A stretch of DNA of 64,000 nucleotides from Pseudomonas veronii (lineage in GTDB: Bacteria; Pseudomonadota; Gammaproteobacteria; Pseudomonadales; Pseudomonadaceae): positions 42,082 through 106,081 of the forward strand of contig NZ_JYLL01000019.1 in the NCBI RefSeq assembly GCF_001439695.1. Direction: 5' to 3'. This document shows, piece after piece, positions 23,934 through 32,190 of the stretch (its first letter is position 1; each line of letters opens with the position of its first letter). Made by a program: the position numbers and the translations under genes. The notes beneath the pieces are model-generated. The model did no database searches, was not told the DNA's origin, and saw nothing but the letters and a program-made list of their open reading frames with translations.

Positions 23934-25283
23934 TTACAGGACGCAGGACAGACCATACGTCAGACCGAAGGCGACCAGCGAAATCAGGGTCTCCAATACG
24001 GTCCAGGTCTTGAAGGTCTGGATCACAGTCATATTGAAGTATTCCTTGATCAGCCAGAAGCCGCCGTCGTTGACGTGGGAAAAGATCACCGAACCCGCCC
24101 CGGTCGCCAGCACCAGCAATTCAGGGTGTGGATAACCCAGGCCCAGCGCAACCGGCGCAACCACCCCGGAAGCGGTGGTCATGGCCACGGTGGCCGAGCC
24201 GGTGGCGATACGCATCAACGCGGCGAACAACCAGCCCATCACCAGCGGCGACAGGTTGAACGCATGGGCCAGGCCGAGGATTTCGTTGGTCACGCCGGCG
24301 TCCACCAGAATCCGGTTCAACCCGCCGCCCGCGCCCACCAGCAAGGTGATACTCGCGGTCGGCGCCAGGCATTCGTTGGTGAACTTGAGGATCGACTCGC
24401 GGTTGAAACCCTGCGCCAGGCCGAGGGTCCAGAAACTCACCAGGGTCGCCACCAGCAGCGCGATCACCGAGTTGCCGATAAACAACAGGAACTGGTTGAA
24501 ACCGCTGCCGGGCGTGGAAATCAGATTGGCCCAGCCGCCGATCATCATCAGCACCACCGGCAACAGAATGGTGCCCATGGTCAGGGCGAAACTCGGCAAA
24601 CGGCTGCGTGGCTCGCGCTCGATGAACTGGCGCTCCAGCGGGTTTTCCGCTGGCAGGTGAATGTGCGGCACGATGAACTTGGCGTACAGCGGGCCGGCGA
24701 TGATCGCCGTGGGAATGCCGATCAAAATCGCATAGAGCACGGTCTGCCCGACCGAGGCGTTATACGCCAGCACCGCCATCATCGCCGCCGGGTGCGGCGG
24801 CACCAGCGCATGCACCACCGACAGGCCGGCGACCATCGGCAAGCCGACCATCAGGATCGACACCCCCACACGCCGCGCCACGGTAAAGGCGATCGGCACC
24901 AGCAACACAAAACCGACCTCGAAAAACAGCGGCAGCCCCACCAGAAAGGCAATGCACACCATCGCCCAATGGGCGTTGCGCTCGCCGAACCGGTTGATCA
25001 GCGTGCGTGCCACCTGCTCGGCGCCGCCGGATTCAGCCATCATCTTGCCGAGCATGGTGCCCAGCGCGACCACCAGGGCGATATGCCCCAGGGTTTTGCC
25101 GACGCCCGCTTCGTAGGAGCCCATGATGGTGTCCGCCGGCATCCCGGCCATCAGCGCCAGGCCGATGGACACCAGGGTGATGACGATAAACGGGTTGAGT
25201 CGGTAACGTGCAATCAGCACGATCAAAGCAATGATGGCGATGGCGGCGTATGCCAATAGCCCGAAGCCCGGTGATGCGGCCAT
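23934..25283 (-). CDS. GntP-family permease
   Basis: 449 aa from MAASPGFGLLAYAAIAIIAL; the 18 upstream in-frame residues are not membrane-like and are excluded. About 12-14 hydrophobic segments with GntP features (GLALMAGMPADTIMGSYEAGVGKTLGHIALVVALG in part, GLPLFFEVGFVLLVPIAF, and a GSVIFSHVNDGGFWLIKEYF signature near the end). Family members take up gluconate or other organic acids with H+. Here the partner enzyme suggests N-acyl-D-amino acids as the substrate, which is inferred. Confidence 0.9.
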   Translation of the reverse strand: MAASPGFGLLAYAAIAIIALIVLIARYRLNPFIVITLVSIGLALMAGMPADTIMGSYEAGVGKTLGHIALVVALGTMLGKMMAESGGAEQVARTLINRFGERNAHWAMVCIAFLVGLPLFFEVGFVLLVPIAFTVARRVGVSILMVGLPMVAGLSVVHALVPPHPAAMMAVLAYNASVGQTVLYAILIGIPTAIIAGPLYAKFIVPHIHLPAENPLERQFIEREPRSRLPSFALTMGTILLPVVLMMIGGWANLISTPGSGFNQFLLFIGNSVIALLVATLVSFWTLGLAQGFNRESILKFTNECLAPTASITLLVGAGGGLNRILVDAGVTNEILGLAHAFNLSPLVMGWLFAALMRIATGSATVAMTTASGVVAPVALGLGYPHPELLVLATGAGSVIFSHVNDGGFWLIKEYFNMTVIQTFKTWTVLETLISLVAFGLTYGLSCVL

Positions 25284-25363
25284 GCGGTACTCCTCGGAAA
25301 GGGTCACGTCGAATTGGTTGTGAAACTCATAAATCATTACCGAGGAGCATTTTCAATTTTTAT

Positions 25364-25376
25364 GAAAGTAATTTTC
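25364..25376. promoter_or_regulatory. Candidate RpiR operator
   Basis: GAAAGTAATTTTC, a near-palindrome in an AT-rich patch 81 bp upstream of the GntP start. It resembles the GAAAT-rich palindromes bound by MurR/RpiR regulators. A further imperfect TTTTCA...TGAAAG pair overlaps it. Confidence 0.4.
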
Positions 25377-25531
25377 GCCCACAGATAAGCGCTGTCGCGT
25401 TGGGACATGCCCAACGGCCGCGCATGAAAATTCGGGGGGTGTTCTTACATCAAAATCAGAAAAGACCGGAAACTCAACGCGCACGCTTGAGTCTTAAAAT
25501 GCGCCCCCACGAACATCCAGGACACTCGATC

Positions 25532-25912
25532 ATGACCCGCACCTCTCTCACCGCCTGCGCCCTGCTGCTCGCCCTGTGCGGCAGCGCGTCGGCCGCCGAC
25601 AACGCCGCACTGAAGAAATGCATGGACAGCGCCAACACGACCGTGGACATGGTCAAGTGCAACACCCAGCAGGCCAAGGTGCAGGACAAACGCCTGAACA
25701 CCGCCTACCAGACCGCCCTCGCCGCCCAGGAAGGCGCGCGCAAGCAGCAATTGCAGGACGTGCAGCGCCTGTGGATCAAATACCGCGACGCCAATTGCGC
25801 CTTTGCCGGCAGTGCCACCGGCGGCAGCATCGATCAGGTCAACGGCTCCGCCTGTGTGCTGGACATGACCCAGACCCGCGCCCAGGAACTGGAAGACCTG
25901 GTCGGGCCGTAA
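25532..25912 (+). CDS. LprI-like / DUF1311 periplasmic protein
   Basis: 126 aa. Residues 1-22 are a Sec signal peptide (MTRTSLTACALLLALCGSAS, then AADN). The mature part has the DUF1311 pattern LKKCMDSANTTVDMVKCNTQQAKVQDKRLNTAYQ in part, then LWIKYRDANCAFAG and NGSACVLDMT, with four Cys placed for two disulfides. Relatives include the lysozyme inhibitor LprI. A role in envelope defence is plausible but not shown. Single gene, divergent from the GntP operon. Confidence 0.85.
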   Translation: MTRTSLTACALLLALCGSASAADNAALKKCMDSANTTVDMVKCNTQQAKVQDKRLNTAYQTALAAQEGARKQQLQDVQRLWIKYRDANCAFAGSATGGSIDQVNGSACVLDMTQTRAQELEDLVGP

Positions 25913-25934
25913 TGAATGAAAACCCTCGCCCTCC

Positions 25935-26035
25935 CGTAGGAGCGAACTTGCTCGCGAAAATCGTCAACGATGACGCGTGTTGTCTGGATAGACGCGGCGC
26001 TCTCGGGTTTTTCGCGAGCAAGCTCGCTCCTACAG
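25935..26035. repeat. REP inverted pair, second family
   Basis: CGTAGGAGCGAACTTGCTCG and GAGCAAGCTCGCTCCTACAG arms between the convergent LprI-like and SulP genes. Confidence 0.88.
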
Positions 26036-26044
26036 GGGTTGCGG

Positions 26045-27490
26045 TCAGTCGTGATGGACCTTGGCGCGCTTGAGCAGCTTCTTGCAGCGCTCGGACAAAT
26101 GCAGCACGCGCAGATGCTTGCCGGCCTTGCTGTAACGCTCGCGCAAGGTCATCAGCGCGGCAATCGCGGAGTAGTCGACAACGCTCAGGTGGCGGCAATC
26201 CAGCGTCACCGCGGCCGGGTCGTTGGCCGGGTCGAATTGATTCAAAAACGGCGTGGTCGAGGCAAAGAACAACGTGCCATGCACGCGGTAGAGTTTGCTG
26301 CCGTCCGCTTCCAGATATTCATCGGCGTACAGTTCACGCGCCTGTTGCCAGGCGAAGTTCAGCGCCGCGATCACGATCCCGCAGAGCACCGCCGTGGCCA
26401 GGTCGGTGAACACGGTGATCACGGTCACCGCAATGATCACCAGCACGTCATTGAGCGGCACCTTGTTGATCACCCGCAGCGACGCCCAGGCGAAGGTCTG
26501 CTGCGACACCACGAACATCACCCCGACCAGCGCCGCCAGCGGAATGCGCTCGATCAGCGGTGACAGAAACAGAATGAACAACAGGATCATCACCCCAGCC
26601 AAGACCCCGGACAAACGCCCGCGCCCGCCGGAGCTGAGGTTGATCACGGTTTGCCCGATCATCGCGCAACCGCCCATGCCGCCGAACAGGCCCGAGACCA
26701 TATTCGCCGCGCCCAGGGCCATGCTTTCGCGGTCGGGGTAGCCGCGGCTCTCGGTGATTTCGTCGGTGAGGTTGAGGGTCAACAGGGTTTCCAGCAGGCC
26801 GACCATTGCCATCAGAAACGCGTAGGGCGCGATGATGCCGAGGGTATCCAGGCTCCAGGGGATCTGCGGCAGTGCGAAGCTCGGCAGGCCACCGGCGATG
26901 TGGGCCATGTCGCCCAGCGTGCGCGTCGGCAAGCCCAGCAGGTACACCGCCAGGCCCACGCCGAGGATCGCCACCAGGGCGGGCGGCACGGCACGGGTCA
27001 GGCGCGGCAACAGGTAGACAATGGCCATGGTCACCAGCACCAGGCCGCTCATCACATACAGCGGCGTGCCGCTGAGCCAGGTATCACCGCTCTTGAAATG
27101 CTCCAACTGCGCCAAGGCAATGATGATCGCCAGGCCGTTGACGAACCCCAGCATCACCGGGTGCGGCACCATCCGCACCAGCTTGCCCAGGCGCAGCAGG
27201 CCGAAGACCAGCATGATCAGCCCGCCCAGCAGCACCGTCGCGAGCAAATACTCCACCCCGTGTTGCACCACCAGCGCGACGATCACCACCGCCATCGACC
27301 CTGCGGCGCCAGAGACCATCCCCGGCCGCCCGCCGAACAATGCCGTGAGGGTGCAGATGATGAACGCGCCGTAGAGCCCCATCAGCGGGTTGAGATGCGC
27401 CACCAGGGCAAAGGCGATGCACTCGGGCAGCAAGGCAAAAGACGTGGTGAGGCCGGCCAGGGCGTCGGCGCGAAGACGGGTGAGGTTCAT
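26045..27490 (-). CDS. SulP-family anion transporter with STAS domain
   Basis: 481 aa. About 10-12 membrane segments from residue 5 to 380, with the SulP signature LRADALAGLTTSFALLPECIAFA at the N-terminus and GLFGGMGGCAMIGQTVINL near 250. A short cytoplasmic STAS domain covers about 400-475 (VTLDCRHLSVVDYSAIAALM). It probably carries sulfate, bicarbonate or a dicarboxylate with Na+ or H+; the ion cannot be read from the sequence. Single gene with REPs on both sides. Confidence 0.88.
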   Translation of the reverse strand: MNLTRLRADALAGLTTSFALLPECIAFALVAHLNPLMGLYGAFIICTLTALFGGRPGMVSGAAGSMAVVIVALVVQHGVEYLLATVLLGGLIMLVFGLLRLGKLVRMVPHPVMLGFVNGLAIIIALAQLEHFKSGDTWLSGTPLYVMSGLVLVTMAIVYLLPRLTRAVPPALVAILGVGLAVYLLGLPTRTLGDMAHIAGGLPSFALPQIPWSLDTLGIIAPYAFLMAMVGLLETLLTLNLTDEITESRGYPDRESMALGAANMVSGLFGGMGGCAMIGQTVINLSSGGRGRLSGVLAGVMILLFILFLSPLIERIPLAALVGVMFVVSQQTFAWASLRVINKVPLNDVLVIIAVTVITVFTDLATAVLCGIVIAALNFAWQQARELYADEYLEADGSKLYRVHGTLFFASTTPFLNQFDPANDPAAVTLDCRHLSVVDYSAIAALMTLRERYSKAGKHLRVLHLSERCKKLLKRAKVHHD

Positions 27491-27582
27491 GAGGTACCGG
27501 GCATTGCGGGGAATAAGGCAGGGAATGGTACGGAAATGCGGGCGGTGGGGCCAGTGAAGCGTCAGGGCAGATTGACCGGGAT

Positions 27583-27682
27583 GCCCCGTTCGCGGGCAAG
27601 CCCACTCCCATGGTTTGATCGGTGCACCCGTTATCGAGGTGTGAACACCGTCAAATGTGGGAGTGGGCTTGCCCGCGAAGGG
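27583..27682. repeat. REP inverted pair, variant
   Basis: TTCGCGGGCAAGCCCACTCC and GAGTGGGCTTGCCCGCGAA arms. It lies in the 215-bp gap between the epimerase-like and SulP genes. Confidence 0.85.
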
Positions 27683-27705
27683 TGCACCACGGTCTCACGC
27701 CGACA

Positions 27706-28599
27706 TCAGACCATTTCGCGGCGAATCCACTCCACCACCGACGTGCGCTTGGGCGCCCACCCCAACAATTCACGGGCATGCTTGCCGCGCACCCGGCTGT
27801 TGGAACCCAGGCCGTAGTTGGCCATTTCATAGCCCCATTCGGCTTCTGCGTCGGCCAACGGCCAGTCCTGCGGCTTGCCCAGGTTCAGGGCTTCGGCGAT
27901 GGCGGTGGTCATGTCGATGAACGCCGCTTCACCGCTTTCCACGAAGTAGAACGTGCCCGGCACATTCTTCTCCAGCGCCAGCAGATAGAGCGCGACCACA
28001 TCCTCGATATGCACATTGGACCAGATGTTCTGCCCCGTGCCGACATGGCGCACCACCCCGCTCTTGCGCGCCTGCTTGAGCAAGCGCGGCAGTTGCACGC
28101 TGTCGCGCTTCACGCCCAGGCTGTGGCCGTAGATCAGGGTGTTGCAGATCACCGCCGAGTTCACCCCGTCTTGGGCGGCCGCCAGGATCAGGTTGTCGAT
28201 GGCGACACGTGCGGCCTTGTCGACGGTCGGTTCCGGCAGGTGGTCTTCGAAGTAGATGACATCGCTGGCCTTGCCGCCCGATGCATCGCCGACGATGCTC
28301 GAACCGCTGGTGTGCAGGAACGGTTTGTTCGAACCTTTCAAGGCGGCCAACAGCGTTTCCACCGCCGCGCGATGGTCGCTGCTGGCGGCGTTGATCACCG
28401 CGTCGGCCTGCCTGGCCTGTTCGGTCAACACCGCACGGTCGTCCAGGGTGCCGATGACCGGGGTGATGCCCAGGGCCGTCATCTCGGCGGCTTGATCGGC
28501 GCTGCGCACCAGGCCCGTCACATGGTGGCCGGCCTTGACCAGGCCGGTGGCGATGGAGCCGCCGATAAATCCGGCGGCGCCGGTAACGAATACGTTCAT
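27706..28599 (-). CDS. NAD-dependent epimerase/dehydratase-family protein
   Basis: 297 aa from MNVFVTGAAGFIGGSIATGL; the upstream in-frame extension is excluded. Extended-SDR fold: nucleotide motif TGAAGFIGG at 6-14, a Ser in HTSGSSIVG and a Tyr region (NTLIYGHSLG) near 145-150. The usual YxxxK is not clear, so it may be an atypical member. It resembles proteins often annotated as WcaG-like or NmrA-like reductases. The neighbouring LysR gene (28703-29599) is upstream on the same strand and may control it. Confidence 0.8.
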   Translation of the reverse strand: MNVFVTGAAGFIGGSIATGLVKAGHHVTGLVRSADQAAEMTALGITPVIGTLDDRAVLTEQARQADAVINAASSDHRAAVETLLAALKGSNKPFLHTSGSSIVGDASGGKASDVIYFEDHLPEPTVDKAARVAIDNLILAAAQDGVNSAVICNTLIYGHSLGVKRDSVQLPRLLKQARKSGVVRHVGTGQNIWSNVHIEDVVALYLLALEKNVPGTFYFVESGEAAFIDMTTAIAEALNLGKPQDWPLADAEAEWGYEMANYGLGSNSRVRGKHARELLGWAPKRTSVVEWIRREMV

Positions 28600-28702
28600 G
28601 GAGGTCTCTCCTGACTGAGTAAGTGATGGGCCCAGTATCAAGCCCCCATCCCTGGCGAATAAGACCGTGTTGCCCAATTCAATCTTGCGCGCAGGTCACG
28701 AA

Positions 28703-29599
28703 TCAGCAGGCGTACCGCGCCAGCTTGGCCTGGATGAAGTCCAGGAAGCATTGGATGCGCAAGGCCAGTTGCGAGTTGCGGTAAAACACCGCGTGGATCG
28801 GCTGGCGATAACCGCTGTTGAAGGCTTCCAGCAGCGGCACCAGGCGCCCGGCGTCGATGTCGTCGCTGGTCATGAAGTTCGACAGGCAGCCAATGCCCTG
28901 CCCTTCGAGCGCCAGCTGGCGCACGGTTTCACCGCTGGACGCGGCAATGCCGGGCTCGATCAGCCAGCGGTCACCCGCCACGTGGCGCAACGGCCAGTGG
29001 TTGAGCGTCTCGGTCTGGGTGAAGCCGAGCAAGGTGTGCTCGGCCAACTCGGCGACCGTGGTCGGCGTGCCGTACTGCTTGAGGTAAGCGGGGCTGGCGA
29101 GGATATGCAGCGGGGTGCAGCCCAGGGACCGCGCATGCAGGGTGGAATCGGCCAGCGCGCCGATGCGAATCGCAATGTCGGTGCTCTGCTCCAACAGGTC
29201 GATGATCAAGTCATCACTGTTCAACTCCAGCTGGATCTCTGGGTACAGCCCGCGAAATTCGGCGATGTACGGCACGATCCCATGCAGCATGAACGGCACG
29301 GCGGCGTTGATGCGCAAGCGCCCCGCCGGTTTTTTCTGGCGCGACGACAAGCGTTCCTCCAGATCATCCATCTGCGCCAGGATCACCTTGGCCTGTTCGA
29401 AGAAGTACTTGCCCTCCTCGGTCAGGTCCATGCGCCGCGTGGTGCGGTTGATCAGCGTGGTGTCGAGCTTGGCTTCCAGGCGCGACAAGGTGCGGCTGAC
29501 CGCCGACGGCGTCTGCCCGACCTGCTCCGCCGCCGCCGAAATCGAGCCGCACTCAATCACGTTGACGAAGATCTGTAGCTCATCGGATCGGGCTTTCAC
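28703..29599 (-). CDS. LysR-family transcriptional regulator
   Basis: 298 aa. The HTH covers about 1-62 (LQIFVNVIECGSISAAAEQVGQTPSAVSRTLSRLEAKL in part), followed by RTTRRMDLTEEGKYFFEQA. The effector-binding domain covers about 90-290. It belongs to the CrgA-like group that often controls a neighbouring oxidoreductase or SDR. It is 103 bp upstream of the epimerase-like gene and 30 bp downstream of mdaB, so it could control either. Confidence 0.88.
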   Translation of the reverse strand: MKARSDELQIFVNVIECGSISAAAEQVGQTPSAVSRTLSRLEAKLDTTLINRTTRRMDLTEEGKYFFEQAKVILAQMDDLEERLSSRQKKPAGRLRINAAVPFMLHGIVPYIAEFRGLYPEIQLELNSDDLIIDLLEQSTDIAIRIGALADSTLHARSLGCTPLHILASPAYLKQYGTPTTVAELAEHTLLGFTQTETLNHWPLRHVAGDRWLIEPGIAASSGETVRQLALEGQGIGCLSNFMTSDDIDAGRLVPLLEAFNSGYRQPIHAVFYRNSQLALRIQCFLDFIQAKLARYAC

Positions 29600-29629
29600 A
29601 GGCTGTCCTCTTTCTCGGTTCAGCGCAGC

Positions 29630-30220
29630 TTACACCGAGAGGTCGAACACCTGCGCCAGATGCTGCTCGTAGCGCGCCACATCGGCGTCGATGGCCGGGC
29701 GCTTCATGACGTCCACGCAGAGGAACGTCGGCAAGGCCGTCATGCCGAGGAACTCATTGGCCTTGTGAAACGCGAAGTACACCGCGTCCACGCCTTTACC
29801 CTCAAAGAAATCGCTCGGGTCGTCGAAGGCTTGCTGCGGGGCGTTCCAGGTCAGCGACAACATGTATTGCTTGCCGTGGATCAGGCCGCCGCTGCCGTAT
29901 TTCTGCGAGGCGTCGGAACGGGTACGGCCATCGCTGGCGTAGAGGCTGCCGTGGCCTTCGGTGAAGACTTCGTCGATGTACTTCTTCACGATCCATGGCG
30001 CGCCCATCCACCAGCCGGGCATCTGGTAGATGATCACGTCGGCCCAGAGGAATTTGGCGACCTCTTCGGCGACGTCGTAGCCTTCATCGATATGCGTGAC
30101 CTTGACGTCGATACCGCCACGGTCGAGCACAGCCACGGCTGCGTCATGCAGGGTGCTGTTGTAGCGACCGTCGGAGTGGGCGAATTTTTTACCGCCGTTG
30201 AGCAGCAGGACTTTTTTCAT
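29630..30220 (-). CDS. mdaB: MdaB-type NADPH:quinone oxidoreductase
   Basis: 196 aa flavodoxin-like enzyme. It begins MKKVLLLNGGKKFAHSDGRY with the FAD-binding flexible loop; IIYQMPGWWMGAPWIVKKYIDEVF near 64 and the LSLTWNAP segment near 123 are diagnostic of MdaB. It performs two-electron quinone reduction, limiting redox cycling. It is directly upstream of the LysR gene on the same strand with a 30-bp gap. Confidence 0.9.
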   Translation of the reverse strand: MKKVLLLNGGKKFAHSDGRYNSTLHDAAVAVLDRGGIDVKVTHIDEGYDVAEEVAKFLWADVIIYQMPGWWMGAPWIVKKYIDEVFTEGHGSLYASDGRTRSDASQKYGSGGLIHGKQYMLSLTWNAPQQAFDDPSDFFEGKGVDAVYFAFHKANEFLGMTALPTFLCVDVMKRPAIDADVARYEQHLAQVFDLSV

Positions 30221-30344
30221 GGGGGGAGCGCCTTGAGATTAAAAATGTCTGAAGGCAGGGTATCGATGTGCCTTGCGTGGAATAAGCCTTGGCGCGGCAA
30301 AATACATTTGACTGAAAATCACGAATAAAACTCTATTATTGCCT

Positions 30345-31109
30345 TTATCCACTGATCAACAGATGCGCGCCCAACAGCGCCATGCCGATAAAAAACACCC
30401 GCTTGAACAACACGGCACTGATCCGTTGGCGCAACGCCTGCCCCAGCCACATGCCCAACAAGGCCGGCGCCAGCGCCAACAACGAGGCATTGATCTCACC
30501 GCCGCCGAGGCTGCCGCGCCAGGCCAACCCGGCCGCCAGCGCCAGTGTCGACACGCTGAACGACAGCCCCAACGCCTGCACCAACTGATCGCGATTCAAC
30601 CCCAGCGCTTGCAGATACGGCACCGCCGGAATCACGAAGACGCCGGTGGCCGAGGTGATCAGGCCGGTGACCAGCCCACACACCGGCGCCAACCAACGCT
30701 CGGTCGCGGGCGTCACCTTGAATGCGGGCAGGAACAGCCCACTCAACGCATACACCAGCAAGGCCGCGCCCAATGCGCGCACCACCCCGGCGCCACTGCC
30801 CATTCCCAGCCACAGCGTGCCCAACCCGGTGCCGAGGACAATCAACAGCAACAGCGGCCACAAGCGCTTGAGCAACACGCTCAAGTGGCCGCCGAAAGCC
30901 AGTTGCCAGAGGTTGGTCACCGTCGAAGGGATGATCAGCAACGCCGCAGCCTGCGCCGGCAACATAGCCAGGCCGAGCAAGCCCATGGCGACGGTGGGCA
31001 GGCCCAGGCCGATCACACCTTTGACGGTGCCGGCCAGCAGGAAGGTGCCGATCACCAGCAGGGTCAGGGCGGGGCCGAGGTTTTGGTAGAACGCGAGGAA
31101 GGTTGTCAT
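30345..31109 (-). CDS. TSUP-family (TauE/SafE) membrane transporter
   Basis: 254 aa with about 8 hydrophobic segments. The paired TSUP motifs are visible as TFLLAGTVKGVIGLGLPTVA near 20 and CGLVTGLITSATGVFVIPAVPYLQ in part near 140. Such proteins export sulfite, sulfoacetate or other organosulfur anions. It is divergent from the LysR gene at 31294 across a REP, and such LysR-TSUP pairs are common, so the LysR may regulate it. Confidence 0.85.
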   Translation of the reverse strand: MTTFLAFYQNLGPALTLLVIGTFLLAGTVKGVIGLGLPTVAMGLLGLAMLPAQAAALLIIPSTVTNLWQLAFGGHLSVLLKRLWPLLLLIVLGTGLGTLWLGMGSGAGVVRALGAALLVYALSGLFLPAFKVTPATERWLAPVCGLVTGLITSATGVFVIPAVPYLQALGLNRDQLVQALGLSFSVSTLALAAGLAWRGSLGGGEINASLLALAPALLGMWLGQALRQRISAVLFKRVFFIGMALLGAHLLISG

Positions 31110-31188
31110 CGGCCGAGTGTGGGGCTTTTCGCTGGGCGCGAAAATTCACCATATACTGAGGCAGCCTCTTGTTTTGCATGAGGCTGAT

Positions 31189-31266
31189 GCCGCCATCGCG
31201 GGCAAGCCCCCTCCCACTGTTGAAATGCATTCCAAGTGTGGGAGCGGGCTTGCTCGCGATAGCGCC
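31189..31266. repeat. REP inverted pair between divergent genes
   Basis: CCATCGCGGGCAAGCCCCCT and its inverted partner occupy most of the 184-bp TSUP-LysR gap, which leaves little room for divergent promoters. Confidence 0.8.
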
Positions 31267-31293
31267 AGTCCAGCGAAAGGAAATCTTCCAGCC

Positions 31294-32190
31294 ATGCACT
31301 TTGACCTGATCGACCTGCGCCTCTACCTGCACGTCCTAGATGCCGGCAACATCACCGCCGGCGCCAGCCGCAGCCACTTGTCCCTGGCCGCCGCCAGCGC
31401 GCGCATCCGCGCGATGGAAGCTGCGCTCGGGGTTGAATGCCTTGAACGCGGCCGCCGTGGCGTCACGCCGACGGCCGCGGGCCAGGCCTTGGCGCGTCAT
31501 GCCCGGCTGTTGCTGCAACAGGCCGAGCACCTGCAACAGGACCTGGCGGAATACGCCAACGGCGTCAAAGGCCAGGTGCGCCTGCTGTGCAACACCACCG
31601 CCCTCAGCGAATACCTGCCGGAACTGCTGGCGGATTTCCTGCGCGACCACCCCAACCTGGACATCGACCTGCAGGAACTGCCCAGCCTGCGCATCACCCA
31701 GGCCTTGCGCCAGGGCACCGCAGACCTCGGGATCATCTCCGACGCGGTGGACACCCACGGCTTGCAGACCCTGGCGTTTCGCGACGATCCGCTGGTGCTG
31801 GTCATGCCGCTGGAACATCCGTTGGCGGCAAGTACGGTGAGTTTTATCGACAGCCTGCATTACGACTATGTGGGCCTGGCCGCCCACAGCGCGCTGGCGG
31901 TGTACCTGGAAGAACAGGCGTTGCACGCGGGGTTTCGCTTGCACACGCGGATCCGCGCCGAGGGTTTTGACGGCGTGCTGCGCATGGTCGCACGCGGCGC
32001 GGGCCTGGGGATCGTGCCCCAGGCGGCGCTGGCGCGCTGGCCGTGGGTGCAGCGCGTCAAGGCCCAGCCGTTGCGAGAAGCTTGGGCCTGTCGAACGCTG
32101 CTGTTATGCGCGCGCTCGTTCGAACACCTGCCGGGTTATGCCAGGGCCTTGCTCGACACCTTGGCCCTGCCCTTGCGGAAAAATCCGTAA
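31294..32190 (+). CDS. LysR-family transcriptional regulator
   Basis: 298 aa from MHFDLIDLRLYLHVLDAGN after GAAAGGAAATC. The HTH covers about 1-62 (ITAGASRSHLSLAAASARIRAM), with an effector domain about 90-290. It probably controls the divergent TSUP transporter gene. Its last 55 bp overlap the end of the convergent permease gene. Confidence 0.88.
   Translation: MHFDLIDLRLYLHVLDAGNITAGASRSHLSLAAASARIRAMEAALGVECLERGRRGVTPTAAGQALARHARLLLQQAEHLQQDLAEYANGVKGQVRLLCNTTALSEYLPELLADFLRDHPNLDIDLQELPSLRITQALRQGTADLGIISDAVDTHGLQTLAFRDDPLVLVMPLEHPLAASTVSFIDSLHYDYVGLAAHSALAVYLEEQALHAGFRLHTRIRAEGFDGVLRMVARGAGLGIVPQAALARWPWVQRVKAQPLREAWACRTLLLCARSFEHLPGYARALLDTLALPLRKNP

Noticed and set aside
23442..25259. 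605-aa plus-strand open frame rich in His, Gln and Arg
   Set aside because: Antisense to the GntP and RpiR genes; the composition is that of a shadow frame.
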